Part shown: piece by piece, positions 12,294 through 24,200 of the stretch
How the letters are laid out: each line of letters opens with the position of its first letter
How positions within the stretch are numbered: position 1 is the first letter of the stretch
NCBI GenBank assembly: GCA_000181795.3
Contig: CM012953.1
Coordinates: 7,537,033-7,601,032, forward strand
DNA length: 64,000 nt
Source of the DNA: Trichinella spiralis
Lineage: Eukaryota > Nematoda > Enoplea > Trichinellida > Trichinellidae
Direction of reading: 5' to 3'
Translations under genes and position numbers: made by a program
Notes under the pieces: generated by a model
Databases searched by the model: none
Seen by the model: only the letters and a program-made list of their open reading frames with translations
What the model was told of the DNA's origin: nothing

Positions 12294-12557
12294 CTAAAAA
12301 ATATATTTCACATAATTATTTAAACAATAACTTTTGCCTTAAATACTCCCTTTCAAGTGTGTCACCTTACAAATAGCACAATTTTTTTATTGTTAATAAT
12401 AACTTCGGTCCATAAAAAGTACAGTACAATTTTGACGTACAGGTTTAAATTGAAAAAATAATAACATCAACTGAGGCGTACTCCTTGATTTGATTATACT
12501 TTCATATTCTAATTTACACTTAAAAATATCTAAACATTTCAAACAATTAAATATAGT
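12294..12557 (-). repeat. duplicated 5' flank, copy B
   Basis: Upstream DNA of the KxDL-like gene, paired with 10852-11114. The conserved block is at 12411-12449, and weaker similarity continues to about 12555. There it stops at the start of a Tigger/pogo-like terminal sequence, so the transposon insertion may have set the visible end of the duplication. Confidence 0.75.
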
Positions 12558-12558
12558 C

Positions 12559-13480
12559 GAACTCCGATTATCCGATCACTGATTATTCAAATACATGTTG
12601 GCCGGCTGTTAAAAATGCATTGTTTATGATATTAAATCAACCTGCATTTTGCTAATACTGCAACATTCTGTTGTTTGCTAATTTTATGTTCGGGATGTCT
12701 ACTTCTAGAAAGAGAAAGGTTTTGAATTTGGTGCAAAAACTAAATTAAAAAAGCAAAAGCTTCAAGTAATGTAGGAAAGAGTGTAAGTTGCGCGAATGCT
12801 ATGGGTAATGATCGTTTACAAGTGTTGTTAGTTAAAAAATCAAAACGTCCACGAGTTATGATTGCTGTGCAGAAATTGCCTGTGGTTTATGATTATCAGT
12901 CAAAAACCTGGATGACAAAAGATATTTTTTCTGTTGGTATGATGAGTTACTTTTTCCTTACGTTAAAAAATACCAGCAGTAGACAAAAAAATTAGAAAAG
13001 ATGCTACTTATAATTGACAATACGCGTTGTCATCCTAGTTGTGAATTGCTAGGCTGTGATAATGGCATGTTCAAGGTTATGCTTTTGCCACTGAATACAT
13101 CAACGCTTGTTTAGCTAATGGATCAAACCGTTAATCAGAATTTAAAAAAGTAGTATCCTGCGAAGAATTGTCCTTTTAGATACTCAGGAGACGATTTGAT
13201 GTCACTACTTAGGAACGTCAATTTTAAAGATTGCTGCTATATGACTGCGGAAGCGTGGAACTCTCTCAGGAACTACTTTGCGCGTATCGTGGAATAAACC
13301 TCTCGGTTACATTAAAAAATGTGTAAAACAATCAACAGACTGTGATAATTGATGGCTGTACAAGTGTGATTGAAATGTTCAAGGAATTTAAGTTATGGTT
13401 GGACAAAGGCCAAAATAATTTTCAAAGTAATAAATAATTTGTGATAATCTAGAAGATTATGAAAAATCACCAGCTTTCTA
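12559..13480 (+). mobile_element. Tigger/pogo-type DNA transposon relic with DDE transposase remnant
   Basis: The left end, starting TA then GTCGAACTCCGATTATCCGA at about 12556-12578, resembles Tigger/pogo terminal repeats. A broken transposase follows on the plus strand. A Lys/Arg-rich start (STSRKRKVLNLVQKL, near 12700) recalls the CENP-B/psq helix-turn-helix. KLPVVYDYQSKTWMTKDIF near 12870 and LLIIDNTRCHP near 13007 match the CENP-B-type DDE domain, with the second Asp in IIDN. Further on come LLPLNTST and LMDQTVNQNLKK around stop codons. At least three in-frame stops and several frame changes make it a pseudogene. The right terminal repeat was not found. Confidence 0.75.
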
Positions 13481-13489
13481 GCTAGATTG

Positions 13490-14760
13490 CTTTGCTGAAA
13501 ATGCATTACTTGCTTCAAAAAAGGCTCATTTACTGGGTACACTCGTGGCACTGACAGCAAAATAATCTCGCGCCATTTGTGTTAAGTGCGGATATATTTT
13601 TGAATGAACTTTCCACGAGCTTCAAGATTCTGTATTCGTGGGTTCTGCAGCAGCATTGAAATAACTGTCTACTGCATCTCCGTGTAACAGTGCATTGGCT
13701 TCATGTTCACTGTCTGAATTGAACAAAGAAGAATGAAAAGGCTGATCCGGTTTTGTGGTTCTGGATAAAACATCAAGTTTTTGCAATATGTCTCGAACTG
13801 TCTATTTTAGCTCTAAATTTTTCAACTCAGACTTCCGTTTAAATTTTGGATTGAAAATTTTTTAAATTTTCATAGTTCTGCATTTATAATGTTTTTTATA
13901 TTTCGAAATTTCGTTCTTCATTGTCATGAGTGCTTCATTTAAACTGTTGTCTACTGATCAATATTCATCACACAATTTCAGGATATTTTTTATATACGCA
14001 TGAGCGTAGCACAGTGGTGCATACTTTCTTCTTGAAAGAAGTTTCGTGATATAAGCAATTGCAGTTAACAATTTAATAACATTTTTTATAATAAACCAAT
14101 CTCGTTCAGGAATGCAGTATTTTCCTGCTTTTTTATTTGAAATCATAAGTGCTTACTTTCAGCGCTTTCCGCAATTTAACTAATTTGTTAATCATTTCTG
14201 CACATGATATCCATTATCCAATCAGGTGTAGGAATTTACTGTTGAATATCCAAATTAAACTTTAGAAGTTGTTCATTAGAAGCTTCTGTTCGAAGTATTG
14301 AACATCGCCAGAAACTTGGAAGATTTCCATGTTTCCCGATTGATTCACGAATGAATGATATAAAATCTTGAACCGCTGTATTAATGACGTGACCCATAAT
14401 AACAAGCATGATAACTTTCACAAGGTACATCATATGGAACGCTGAATTGATTATATAAAATCTGCATCGATTCAATAATCACTGCTGATGCACTATTGGT
14501 TGTTCCAGCTAATATTTTCCCCTCAATATAGATAACGCTGTATTTGCAGCAATATTTAGAAGATAAAATCTTTGAAATGACAACAGTGCGCCACGTATGT
14601 TAATTTGGTTGTCAATCTAATGTGTTGTGGCAGCAATATAATCACACATTGTCTTGGATGACCAGCTATCAGCTATGAATGACACAAGAGAACTTATGTT
14701 ACCGAAAATATTTTTCAGATTCTACCTTTTAACATTAAACAATTTTTTGATTTGATCTTG
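13490..14760 (-). mobile_element. hAT-type transposase pseudogene
   Basis: Read on the minus strand, broken fragments occur in the order expected of a hAT (ZBED-like) transposase. Near 14690-14570: SFIADSWSSKTMCDYIAA and RGALLSFQRF, the catalytic-domain start. Near 14380: GHVINTAVQDFISFIRES, the His-Ala-Leu-Asn region. Near 14100: ERDWFIIKNVIKLL. Near 13580-13500: MARDYFAVSATSVPSK, the C-terminal dimerisation motif. Stop codons and frame breaks lie between them. It abuts the Tigger/pogo relic tail to tail. Terminal repeats were not identified. Confidence 0.75.
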
Positions 14761-17065
14761 CAGAGTAATTTACTTAGGCAATTTTACGTTGCTGTTCAAA
14801 ATTAAAGCAAAACTTGATTTGAAACTAGGCATCTACACAAAAGAAAATGTCAATACCGCAATTATAACAAAAAGGAAGCAATATTCCATTTGCTGATTCA
14901 TCATATTCCTAAAGATCAACAAAATCAGTAATGGAAAATTGTGCAACTTCTCGCATTCTGATATAAAATCAGTATTAGGAATCAAGAAAACAATGGAATG
15001 AAGTTGTAACTTTGAAGTGCTTATTTTTTTCAGTATAATCAAATTTATTTTCCTACTTCGAGACTTTTATCTGCCAACTCCTAGTTTGAGGCCAAGAGTA
15101 TAACCCAAGTGTGATTTTAATATATAGCATTTAAATATTAAGTAAATTATTGTATATGGATAAGAGAGAATTGTCCAAATTATATTCGTTTATTTCTTTT
15201 TACTATTTTACATATTTAGTGAATGATTTAGCGAATGCTTGAACTTTGTGATAAATTTACACCCACAAAAAATTTCATTTAAATCATTATTAATATAAAA
15301 TGAAAGCTGAAAAAATCAAAAGAATTTCACATTAAAAAAAGATTAAAAATTGTTAAAAATATAAGTGAAAAACATTAACATGAGAAAATTTTTTTTTAAT
15401 AAAATGAGAGAATGAAAATAAGAAAGAAACACAAAAAATGATGAAATATAAAAAAATATTATAAAAGAAACGCACTCGCTTAAAAAAGCACATGTGAAGG
15501 AAACATTTGTGCGTTCAAGTGTTTAGTTGGCATGGTTTTATTGCTTTTCATTTATTCACAGAGCGGCAGTTGAAGAATTGCAACATTTTTCCAGCTAACG
15601 CCCAGATGTCAGCGTTTTGAAATTTATAAGCAAACATTAAAAATGATATTTATCTTCTTTTTCAAGGTCATTGATTTTGCTTTTTGAAATTTAAACTTCC
15701 TGTTTGATGACTGAGCCGAAAATGAAAAGGTTGATTAATGATAGCGGCTTTATAATATCTATTCAAATGATCGCTTCTTCGTTATCTTCAGAATTGAATT
15801 CTGCTTCCTTTGTAAAAATTCTTTTTTTTTTGAAAATTCATCAAAAGATGAAAAATATCACCATTCAATTATTGAATAGCTTTTCTTCTCTTTTATCAAT
15901 AAATCATTTGACAATTTAAAAAATTTTATTTTTTCAGTTGCAAAACTTGAATTTTATCCGATTTTGAAATTGTTCCAATAGCAAAAAGTCGATTTTTACA
16001 AATTGCAAATAATTAACCTCTCCGATAATCATCATGACAAAATGAAAATATTATTTGATAAAAATTAAATACGACGAATATTTTTTTTTGGAAAATTAAC
16101 TGAAAATAATTTCAACAAATAGTCTGCGTTGAATTGTTCAATTCAATACGATTCTTTGCATGCAATAACAGGTTTTATGTCAATTTTACCTTTCCACTAG
16201 TGTTAATCTTTATTATTATACAACTCACTTTACTGCTGTTTTTTTTCTATTTACAAGTACTATTGTTCATTACATTTTTTGTGACACTGATTTTCAAGAC
16301 CATACTGAAATAAATTTCAGGAATATATATATTTTTTAAAATCTGTATAAAATTATGTAACTGACAATAATACATTTTATGTATGTACGTTAGTTTCACC
16401 AACTGCTGGATACATGCATTGAGAAAACAAGATATTTGGAAACGAAACGCGGACGTGTAAATTAGCTGATGAAGCGAATTTTGCAGAGTTTTTCATCCTT
16501 CGTATGATACGATGATCGTATAATTCTTTGTATAAAGTAAATTTCACAAATTTATATCAAATGCATCTTCCATTTGTAAAAAACAACAACATTTCAATAT
16601 GCTACTCAGTAGGTTAGATATTGATGAATCCAAAAACTGAAATTAAATAATTTTTTCAATTTAATTCTTGTCACTTATTGTTAATAATTTAAATATGTTA
16701 AAAATAAATAAAAAGATTTATTTTTTGAAACGTTGACAAAATACTGAATTTCAAAGCGATGAACATGTTTTATAAGAGAGTTTTACCAAATGAAAGATTG
16801 AATCTAAGACATGGAATTCAATATTTAATTGAAATAATTGTTTGTTTGTATTGATTTAAATTTTTTATTGTTTATAAATATAAATTGAAAATTTGTAATT
16901 CAATAAAAATTGTCCATTTAAAAAATAATACTTAATTATTAATATTTTTATACAGTAGGTGTAGAAATAGTCGAAAGAATTGTCTTGCCGTAGTCGCGTA
17001 ATTCGTTAAATAAAAAAAATAAATTCTTAGGTATTTTGTCAAATCAGTTGTGACAGAAGTTTAAA
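14761..17065. other. AT-rich intergenic stretch
   Basis: No exon, RNA gene or repeat family could be supported here. The last 100 bases form the unc-119 5' flank. An acceptor-like tttgtcaaatcag ends at 17047, 18 nt before the unc-119 ATG, suggesting a 5'-UTR intron or trans-splicing. Confidence 0.4.
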
Positions 17066-18676
17066 ATGCGCTCAAAAAGTCAGCAGCAACAGGAATCAAT
17101 CAGCGATCCTATCACTGAAGAAGAACTGCGTAAATTGGATGTAATCACTCCGTCCGATGTTATTCGATTAAACCGAATAACAAAGGGTGAGAAAAGATCT
17201 CCATTGCTTTCAAACTTTGATTTCTTAGCATCGCATTTGAAAAGTTTTGTTTAATCAACATTTACAGTAGCAGTGCATGCTTTGTCATTAAAGTTCACCA
17301 TCTTAAATGATTTTTATTGGTCAAAAAAGTGTCAACGTGTGTATTTTTTGAAGAATATTGTTTTAAAGTTTTTTTTATTAAACAATGTTAAACTTGGTTT
17401 AGCCGGATGCTACATCGTAATATTTTTTGGTTGACAATATTATCGATTATTTTTTACGTATTGTATTATTTCAGATTATCTGTGTGGACCGGATGCAAAC
17501 ATCTATGACATCGAATTTACATGTTTCAAAATTCGAGATTTGGACAGTGGCATTGTTCTCTTTGAAATTGCCAAGCCAGATGACGGTTAGTGAAATATAA
17601 AAATACAAGAAAAATACTTTTTTAATACTCCATTATAGGAGTAATGTTTAAATATTTTTGTTTCAGTGTTTAAGTGTTTTCAATTTTATTTTTATTCGCC
17701 ATTGTGAGCTGATTTAGCAGAATAGTGCTTTACTGATGTGAAAATTTAAATTTTACCAGATTTTAAGTATTATAAGTTTTAGATCTTTTTGCAGATGAAG
17801 ACGTGCATGAGCGTGAATGTAGCGGTGGTAGATTTGTGCGTTATCAGTTTACACCTCAGTTTCTTCGACTGAAACACGTTACCGCCACGTGAGGGAAAAT
17901 AGGAGAAACTGTGTTCTTTTATAATTTGCATAAAGTATTTCATTTTCTAGGGTTGAGTTTACGGTTGGTGATCGACCAGTGAATCGATTTCGAATGATCG
18001 AACGTCACTTTTTCAAAGACCAGCTGTTGAAAAGCTTCGACTTTGAATTTGGATTCTGCATTCCGAATAGCACAAACACTTGCGAACATATATACGATTT
18101 TCCTCAAATTCCCGAAGATTTGGGTATTGTAATATTAATACTTTTGCATATTTTATTCGTGGAAGAGGGGCTGTTTCCGATTTGCATCGCTATACGTGTA
18201 AACAGGCTCTGTTGTTACTAAGTTACCGCAGACGCTCATAATGGTGGTGGTCGTACTCATAATAGTGCACTTTAGCTGGTCGCAGTGACGCTGCATCAAC
18301 TTGGGACGAGTGTCAATAATAACAATAATAATAATAAAGAATCGTTTCGCTGTATTCTTAATTGATCTGTTTCATCAAAGGTGATCATTGCAATTATTTA
18401 AATGGTATTTGAAATGTAGAATTGTTTTTGAAAAATAAGTGTACATTTGAAAATGAGACGATTGATTTTTACCAACTGATCTTCAATATTGCGCGTCCAT
18501 TTATGATAATGAAATATGTAAATTAATATGCTCATAATTTTTATTTTTTTTTAGTACAGAAAATGATCAACTGCCCTTACGAGACTCGATCGGACAGTTT
18601 CTATTTCGTCGAGGATCGTCTGATAATGCACAACAAAGCAGATTATGCATACGATGGTGATGTTTATCGTTATTGA
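17066..18676 (+). CDS. unc-119: UNC-119 lipid-binding chaperone
   Basis: UNC119 proteins carry N-myristoylated cargo such as G-alpha subunits to cilia and neuronal membranes and release it through Arl-type GTPases. Exons 17066-17186, 17475-17585, 17795-17888, 17951-18123 and 18555-18676 join in phase to 621 nt, 206 aa. The N-terminus is short and low-complexity (SKSQQQQES); then come [86 protein letters not shown], and [20 protein letters not shown] near the C-terminus. These are near-identical to UNC119 across the immunoglobulin-like fold that holds the lipid. The protein lacks the longer N-terminal extension of the vertebrate forms. A poly(A) signal AATAAA lies near 18993. Confidence 0.96.
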
Positions 18677-19454
18677 ACGATTGACGAGAATGGTTCCAAT
18701 TTTATTTTTTGGAAAATATACGCAAAAATTGAAGTGAAAGCAAAAAAAATATTATTATTATTGTTTGCTGTTTTATTATCATTTTGCTTGTTTTCTGATT
18801 GATAAAATTCCACGGCGTTGACTTTTGTTCCAGCCGAGTAGTTATAAAAATTCATTATTTTCTTAAGCCATGTGCCGAAGCAGTTTTTCACTTTGTCTCA
18901 ATATTGTTATTTTTCACTTCCACAATTGATTTTTATTCATTTTTTAATTGTACAATATTCTGCAATATATATATATATAATATATTCGATCAAATAAACA
19001 GTTGTGAATAATTGAAATCAGTCACGTACGTATGCTGCTTATGAATGAATAATTAACCTGAATCGAGAGTGCGATTAAACGAAAATTTTCCATTCTTACA
19101 CACAAAACAGATGGCGGCAAACAGTGTCATTATTCTTCATTTTAATAATTAAAAGCAAAATAGTTTCTTCATTTAATGATACAATTTTAATTATTTATGT
19201 GTACAATTATGATTATTATTATTTTCACGACCAAATAAATGATAATAGAAGAAGACGTTGTTGTTTAATTTCTTTAAAATGGAATTTCCATTAGCACAGA
19301 AAGAAGTAAAATGATTTTGATTGTTAATCTTTTTTTTATTTATTTTTTCTACGTACGAAAAAAAAGAACAAACAACGTGTATATAATAAGTAAAATTGAA
19401 AATTGTCCCCTTCCAAAAAAACAAAACAAAATATATTTATTTATATTCCCTTTC
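18677..19454. other. 3' flank between unc-119 and the convergent coiled-coil gene
   Basis: AT-rich DNA between two convergent genes. It holds the unc-119 3' UTR, with AATAAA near 18993, and the 3' end of the minus-strand gene. No other gene was seen. Confidence 0.5.
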
Positions 19455-20563
19455 CTAATAATATTGATCGTTATTTTCTTTATCTTCTTCGTCCTCATCA
19501 TAATAAGCATCATCATTATCATAATCGTCGTCGTCGTCGTCTTCATCAACACTTTGTCGTATAGTATTCAACGAGGGAAAGAATTCCGCATCCAGTTGTT
19601 GTTGTTGTTGTTGTTTATTTATGCATATTTTTGGATGATATTGAAATTGGTGAAAATTGCCAGAACGAGAATGTAGAAACAACGTCGACGTGGTTGTAGT
19701 GGTGGTGCTCATGCTCCTCCTGTTCGGCGACGTTGGAATTATTCCACGCCCAACAGAGCCACGCCCATGCAGGCAGCCGCCCATGCCCGAACAAACCGCC
19801 TCCAGTTGATTCTGCAACGTCTGAAGACGTTTGCGTTTCGCGGACGACTGTTCGCGGAGCGTTTGCAATGCTAATTTCAAATGCTTCACCTGAACCCTAG
19901 AACTACGTTCTACACGGTCGTATGTCAAACGCAGTTCGTCCAAAATGATCATTTCACGCGACAACAGACAACGCTTCTCTGACAAGTTATTTTCAGCGAT
20001 CTGAAATTAATAATTTTATATGCATATTTTGTTTATTTGTTTAATTTAAATTTCAATACTTGAATCGACTGTTGCAGTTGGGCAATTTCTGCCCTAGCCT
20101 TGTGTTCTCTGGCTTGCAAATGGTCAAACCGCAACTTTCGTTCGTAAGATTCCACTTGTTCGAATTCATGTTGCAGCGAGTGATTTTCATGATAAATTTT
20201 CCCTTCTTCCACAAATGGCTAGATGATGAAAATAATTTTTAATAATTTTCAATATCAATAAATATCCCAACAACAACAACAACAACTTTGGTGAATTACA
20301 AGAAATGGGCTGTGTTCGATGGCGAACTGTTCGGCAGATTGTTGGAAATTGTCCAATTCGTCGGTCAGTTCAACGTTCAACCGATCCAACTGTTGTTTAG
20401 TCCGTTCGACCAGTGCTCCAACAAGGCCCCGTTGCTCTTGCAAAAATTCGATATTTCTCTTAAACGTGCCCATTTCCATCAGTTCTGCAATGTGGCGCGT
20501 TCGTCGATCACGGAGATGAGCCACCGCAGAACGCAACTCTGTCCATTTCACATCGCCGTCCAT
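19455..20563 (-). CDS. coiled-coil protein of unknown function, polyQ and acidic tail
   Basis: Not recognised. Three exons (20300-20563, 20060-20218, 19455-20000), all in phase 0, give 969 nt, 322 aa. Residues 1 to about 220 are almost continuous charged helix with heptad-like spacing (for example LVGALVERTKQQLDRLNVEL and RAEIAQLQQSIQ), typical of a coiled coil. Then come a Gly-rich patch (GMGGCLHGRGSVGRG), a Thr run, a KQQQQQQ stretch and a very acidic C-terminus (VDEDDDDDDYDNDDAYYDED). The Thr, Gln and Asp runs are encoded by simple repeats and may vary in length. The ATG is the first one in the long exon; no upstream exon could be shown. It starts about 720 bp downstream of the ICE2 stop on the same strand. 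It could be a centrosomal, ciliary or sperm coiled-coil protein; this is only a guess. Confidence 0.75.
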
Positions 20564-21282
20564 ATTCTTCGCTTTTTTTTCAAAATTTTAAAATGAATAC
20601 ATTAATTAATTATCATATTTCAAAATAAAAACAAATTATTATTATTATTATTGTTATTATTAAAATTATTTCCCTGAAAAAAGCTAGAAAAACAGAGCGA
20701 GAGAGAGAAATAAATTTTCCCGTTGTTCAAACAAAATTGGCAACACGAAAGCAACGCATTAAAAACGAAAAGAAAATCAATGAATAAATAAATAAATCAT
20801 ATTTATGAATTGTTCAAATTTTAAATAATCTCATTCGTTGCTCTGTTCGGCTTGTTGTTATTGTTGTTCTTTTCGTTTTTTCTTCTTTGCACAATTTCTC
20901 TTCCTTTGTCGCACCCTTTTCTTATCATCACCGCTCTTTTCATCCAATAGTTCTTTCTTTTTCTTCGGTTGAATTGGCTCTACTAAAAAAACAAACAAAC
21001 AAACAAATAAACAAAACAAAGAAATTTAAATTTGAAATAGAGATTTTAAAAATCGGTACAATCGAACGGAGGAAAAGTGCACGGTATGCGCTTTTTGATA
21101 ATGTGCCATTGGAGTATAACTTCAGGATCGATTTCTGCGATCGCGAATTCAGGTCTGACTTCGCTTATCCATTCACTTTTCGGTCGTTGCATGTCGAAAA
21201 TTTCCTCACTTTTCATGCTGGATCTTTGAAATGAAATTCAAAATTCAAAAAAAGAATTTTCAAACAACAACAACAACAAAAA
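20564..21282. other. spacer between ICE2 and the coiled-coil gene
   Basis: AT-rich DNA with short (ATT)n and AAACA repeats. An open plus-strand frame at 20887-21234 has neither recognisable similarity nor splice support. Confidence 0.4.
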
Positions 21283-24200
21283 TTACTCGTCGGGATTATC
21301 AGTTTGTTTGAAAATACGCATCGACGATCGCTTTGAATTGTAACGTAAAATATACCATCCTTCGTCGTAACTGAGAAGAAAAAGAAAAAAGAAAAGCAAG
21401 ATCAACAACCGACAATTTCATATACAACAACAACAACAATAACGTTTATATCGCACTGTACCTGGATAACCTCTTCAAGACGCGATAAAGGTTGCTGTAG
21501 TTCTGTCCCATCCTGTGCAACATTTATTTTATGAGAATAATTACATATTTAATATTAAAAAAATACTCACAATCCATCTCTTGAAATTCGTCGCAGCAAG
21601 TCGTCCGAAGAACACTTCTCCACGCCCAGAATATCACCGGTAGCGTAATGAACACGCGCTGTTGAATTTGAAAATTCAAAAATAAAATTAATAATAATAA
21701 TATTTTTTCTGCTGCTTTCTTCTTACGTATAAAATGCTGCTTTGTCCTTTTCAACCACGAAGTCCAATAGTGATACTGTAGTTCTTCGATGGACAATTTC
21801 TCGGCACCGTGACAGGGTTGAAATTCAACCTTGGGCGCGAACGAGATGTCCACCCGACGCAACACTTCCGACTGGTCAGACGGTTGTTTAAGTACAGCGT
21901 CGTTGTTGGATCGGATAATCAAGTTCAAACTGCCCAATTTCCACAAATTGTAATGCCACTGGGTGCCGGCAGTTTCCGGTTCCACGTAACTGGACGGCAA
22001 TTCTGCTGGTATTTCTGAAAATTCAACCCAACACTGATTCAACAACAACAACAACAACAAATAATTTGAATTAAAAAATTAACCTTGATTCTTTTTCGGC
22101 TTTTTGTTACAGGCCACTCCAAATCCTGGTACATTTTGCAGCATCTCGCTGAATATGTCATTCAATTTTGGCTTCTTTGCGCCCTTTTTCGCGGCTTTTT
22201 CTTCATTCCTTGAAATCCAAGAACAATCCATAAGTTCAATTAACATCAATCATCAAGCAATTCGTTTCATAATTTTTATTAGTTATTTTTTGTTTTTCTT
22301 TTACAACACTGATCTTTTTGAGAATTTGTACAGTTCAACAACAACAAATATAAAAAATTCAATTTATCGTTCATTCGTACGCGCATTTAAAAATAAAAAA
22401 AAACATTTTGTTGACATTCCACAAATAACATGAATGAAGCGAAGAAGAAAATGTTGAAATGATCGATTGATTTGCATAATTTGTCGTATCAAAATGAAAC
22501 AAACAATCGTTTCGATCTCAGAATAAGTGTATCCATCAGTTGAGAAAATCAGTGAAAAAGTCTAGCAAAAAGCATTCGGAAAGAAAATAATCGACCGGTC
22601 AATATTTGTATTTTGTCAAATTGATTTATCTATCATATATGTCTCCAGTGGTATAGTAAACAAACACTGGTACTTGTAAACTTTGAAATTTTGGCAAAAC
22701 AAACTTTTTTCAAAAAATAATAATAAAAGAATCAGTTGATAAGACTGAACTTTTCACAATTTATAAAATAAATAATTTGGGATATCACGTCGATTCAAAT
22801 ATAAATCCCCATTGTTGTTGTTTTTTCATTCAAACCCTCTTTTTTCATTCATCTTTGTTAGCGTAAATTTTTTCACAAGCTACGAGCATACTGTCATTTC
22901 TATCAACCAAGTGATGATAATTCAAATTTGAATTTGCATATTTGAAAATTTTTTTTTCAATTTTCCACGAAACTGCACGCCTGTAGAGTGAAAATTCAAA
23001 AATGGACAATTCATTTATCACTGAACAAATTCAAATTTCTTTTTTCTCGCACACTTGAGAATCAAATTTTTTTACTGTAACTTATTTCTCAACGCAAATG
23101 TTTTACGCTGAACAAACTACGATTGTTGACAAAAATAATTTTCCTTTCGTTCCGTTTTTGAAAATTTTCAAAACAAAACAAAATATACTTAAATATTCTA
23201 CCAATTGTGAAATGTACAATTTAACGTTTTTTATCTTTAACAAAGAATAATTTTTTGGAAAAAAATAATCCGATTGATAATTGAATAAAATTAATTTCAA
23301 ATTTGTAGCCCAATTTTACTGACCTTACTAAGTAAATGACTGACTGTTCAGCGAAACAAGAAACGACAGCTGTCATTGTTGGCATAATGAGAGAGAAGAG
23401 AAGAACATCTGGTATACGAGATCGGATGATTGAATTGAAAATTAAAGGTGAAACTTCTGAAAAGCCGCGCTTTCAAATATTATGCATATGTTCTGTGTAC
23501 ATCAGTTGCTTGAGCGACGACAAAATTAGTTTCTTAGTTTGAAAAATGAATTTGAAATAAAAGAACAGAAAAGCAACTGACACAAAAACAACTGCTACTT
23601 TTAATCAATCTTTTTTGTATAATGATCAAAATATAAATCAGATGTAATAATTAAAACAACTATATGTAAAAATATATATATATTCTTAAAAATAGATTTG
23701 TTTAGATTTCAGCACTCGATAAAACAGTCTATTATTACGGCAAATCGATTTAAAAGAGAATCGGTTAGTCAATTTTGTCATGTTACAACATGCAAAATTT
23801 GGTCACTTTCACAAGCATAACAAATTCAAATTTCATCATTTTGTTCAGTAAGATCAAATCAATCAACAAATCATAATAAATCAAATATATTCCATTTATA
23901 ACTTTTAATTAATTATACATAAATTTCAAAGTTAATAATTGCATATTTAAAATTATTTCACCGATTCCAACTCATATATATGCTCATTTTCACAATAAAA
24001 ATGGTCGCGATCATAAAAATATTTTTGAAAATTTCATCAATTTGTGCCTTGACATTTATGTATTATCATTTTTTTTAAAAATAACATCGTCGTCCTTGAT
24101 ATTAGAAATGCAAAATGTTTCCTATTATATTTATTATTCCCCACTAGTGAATACCTTCAACTATTGCATTTAATTGTTACATTTAAATCCATATTATACA

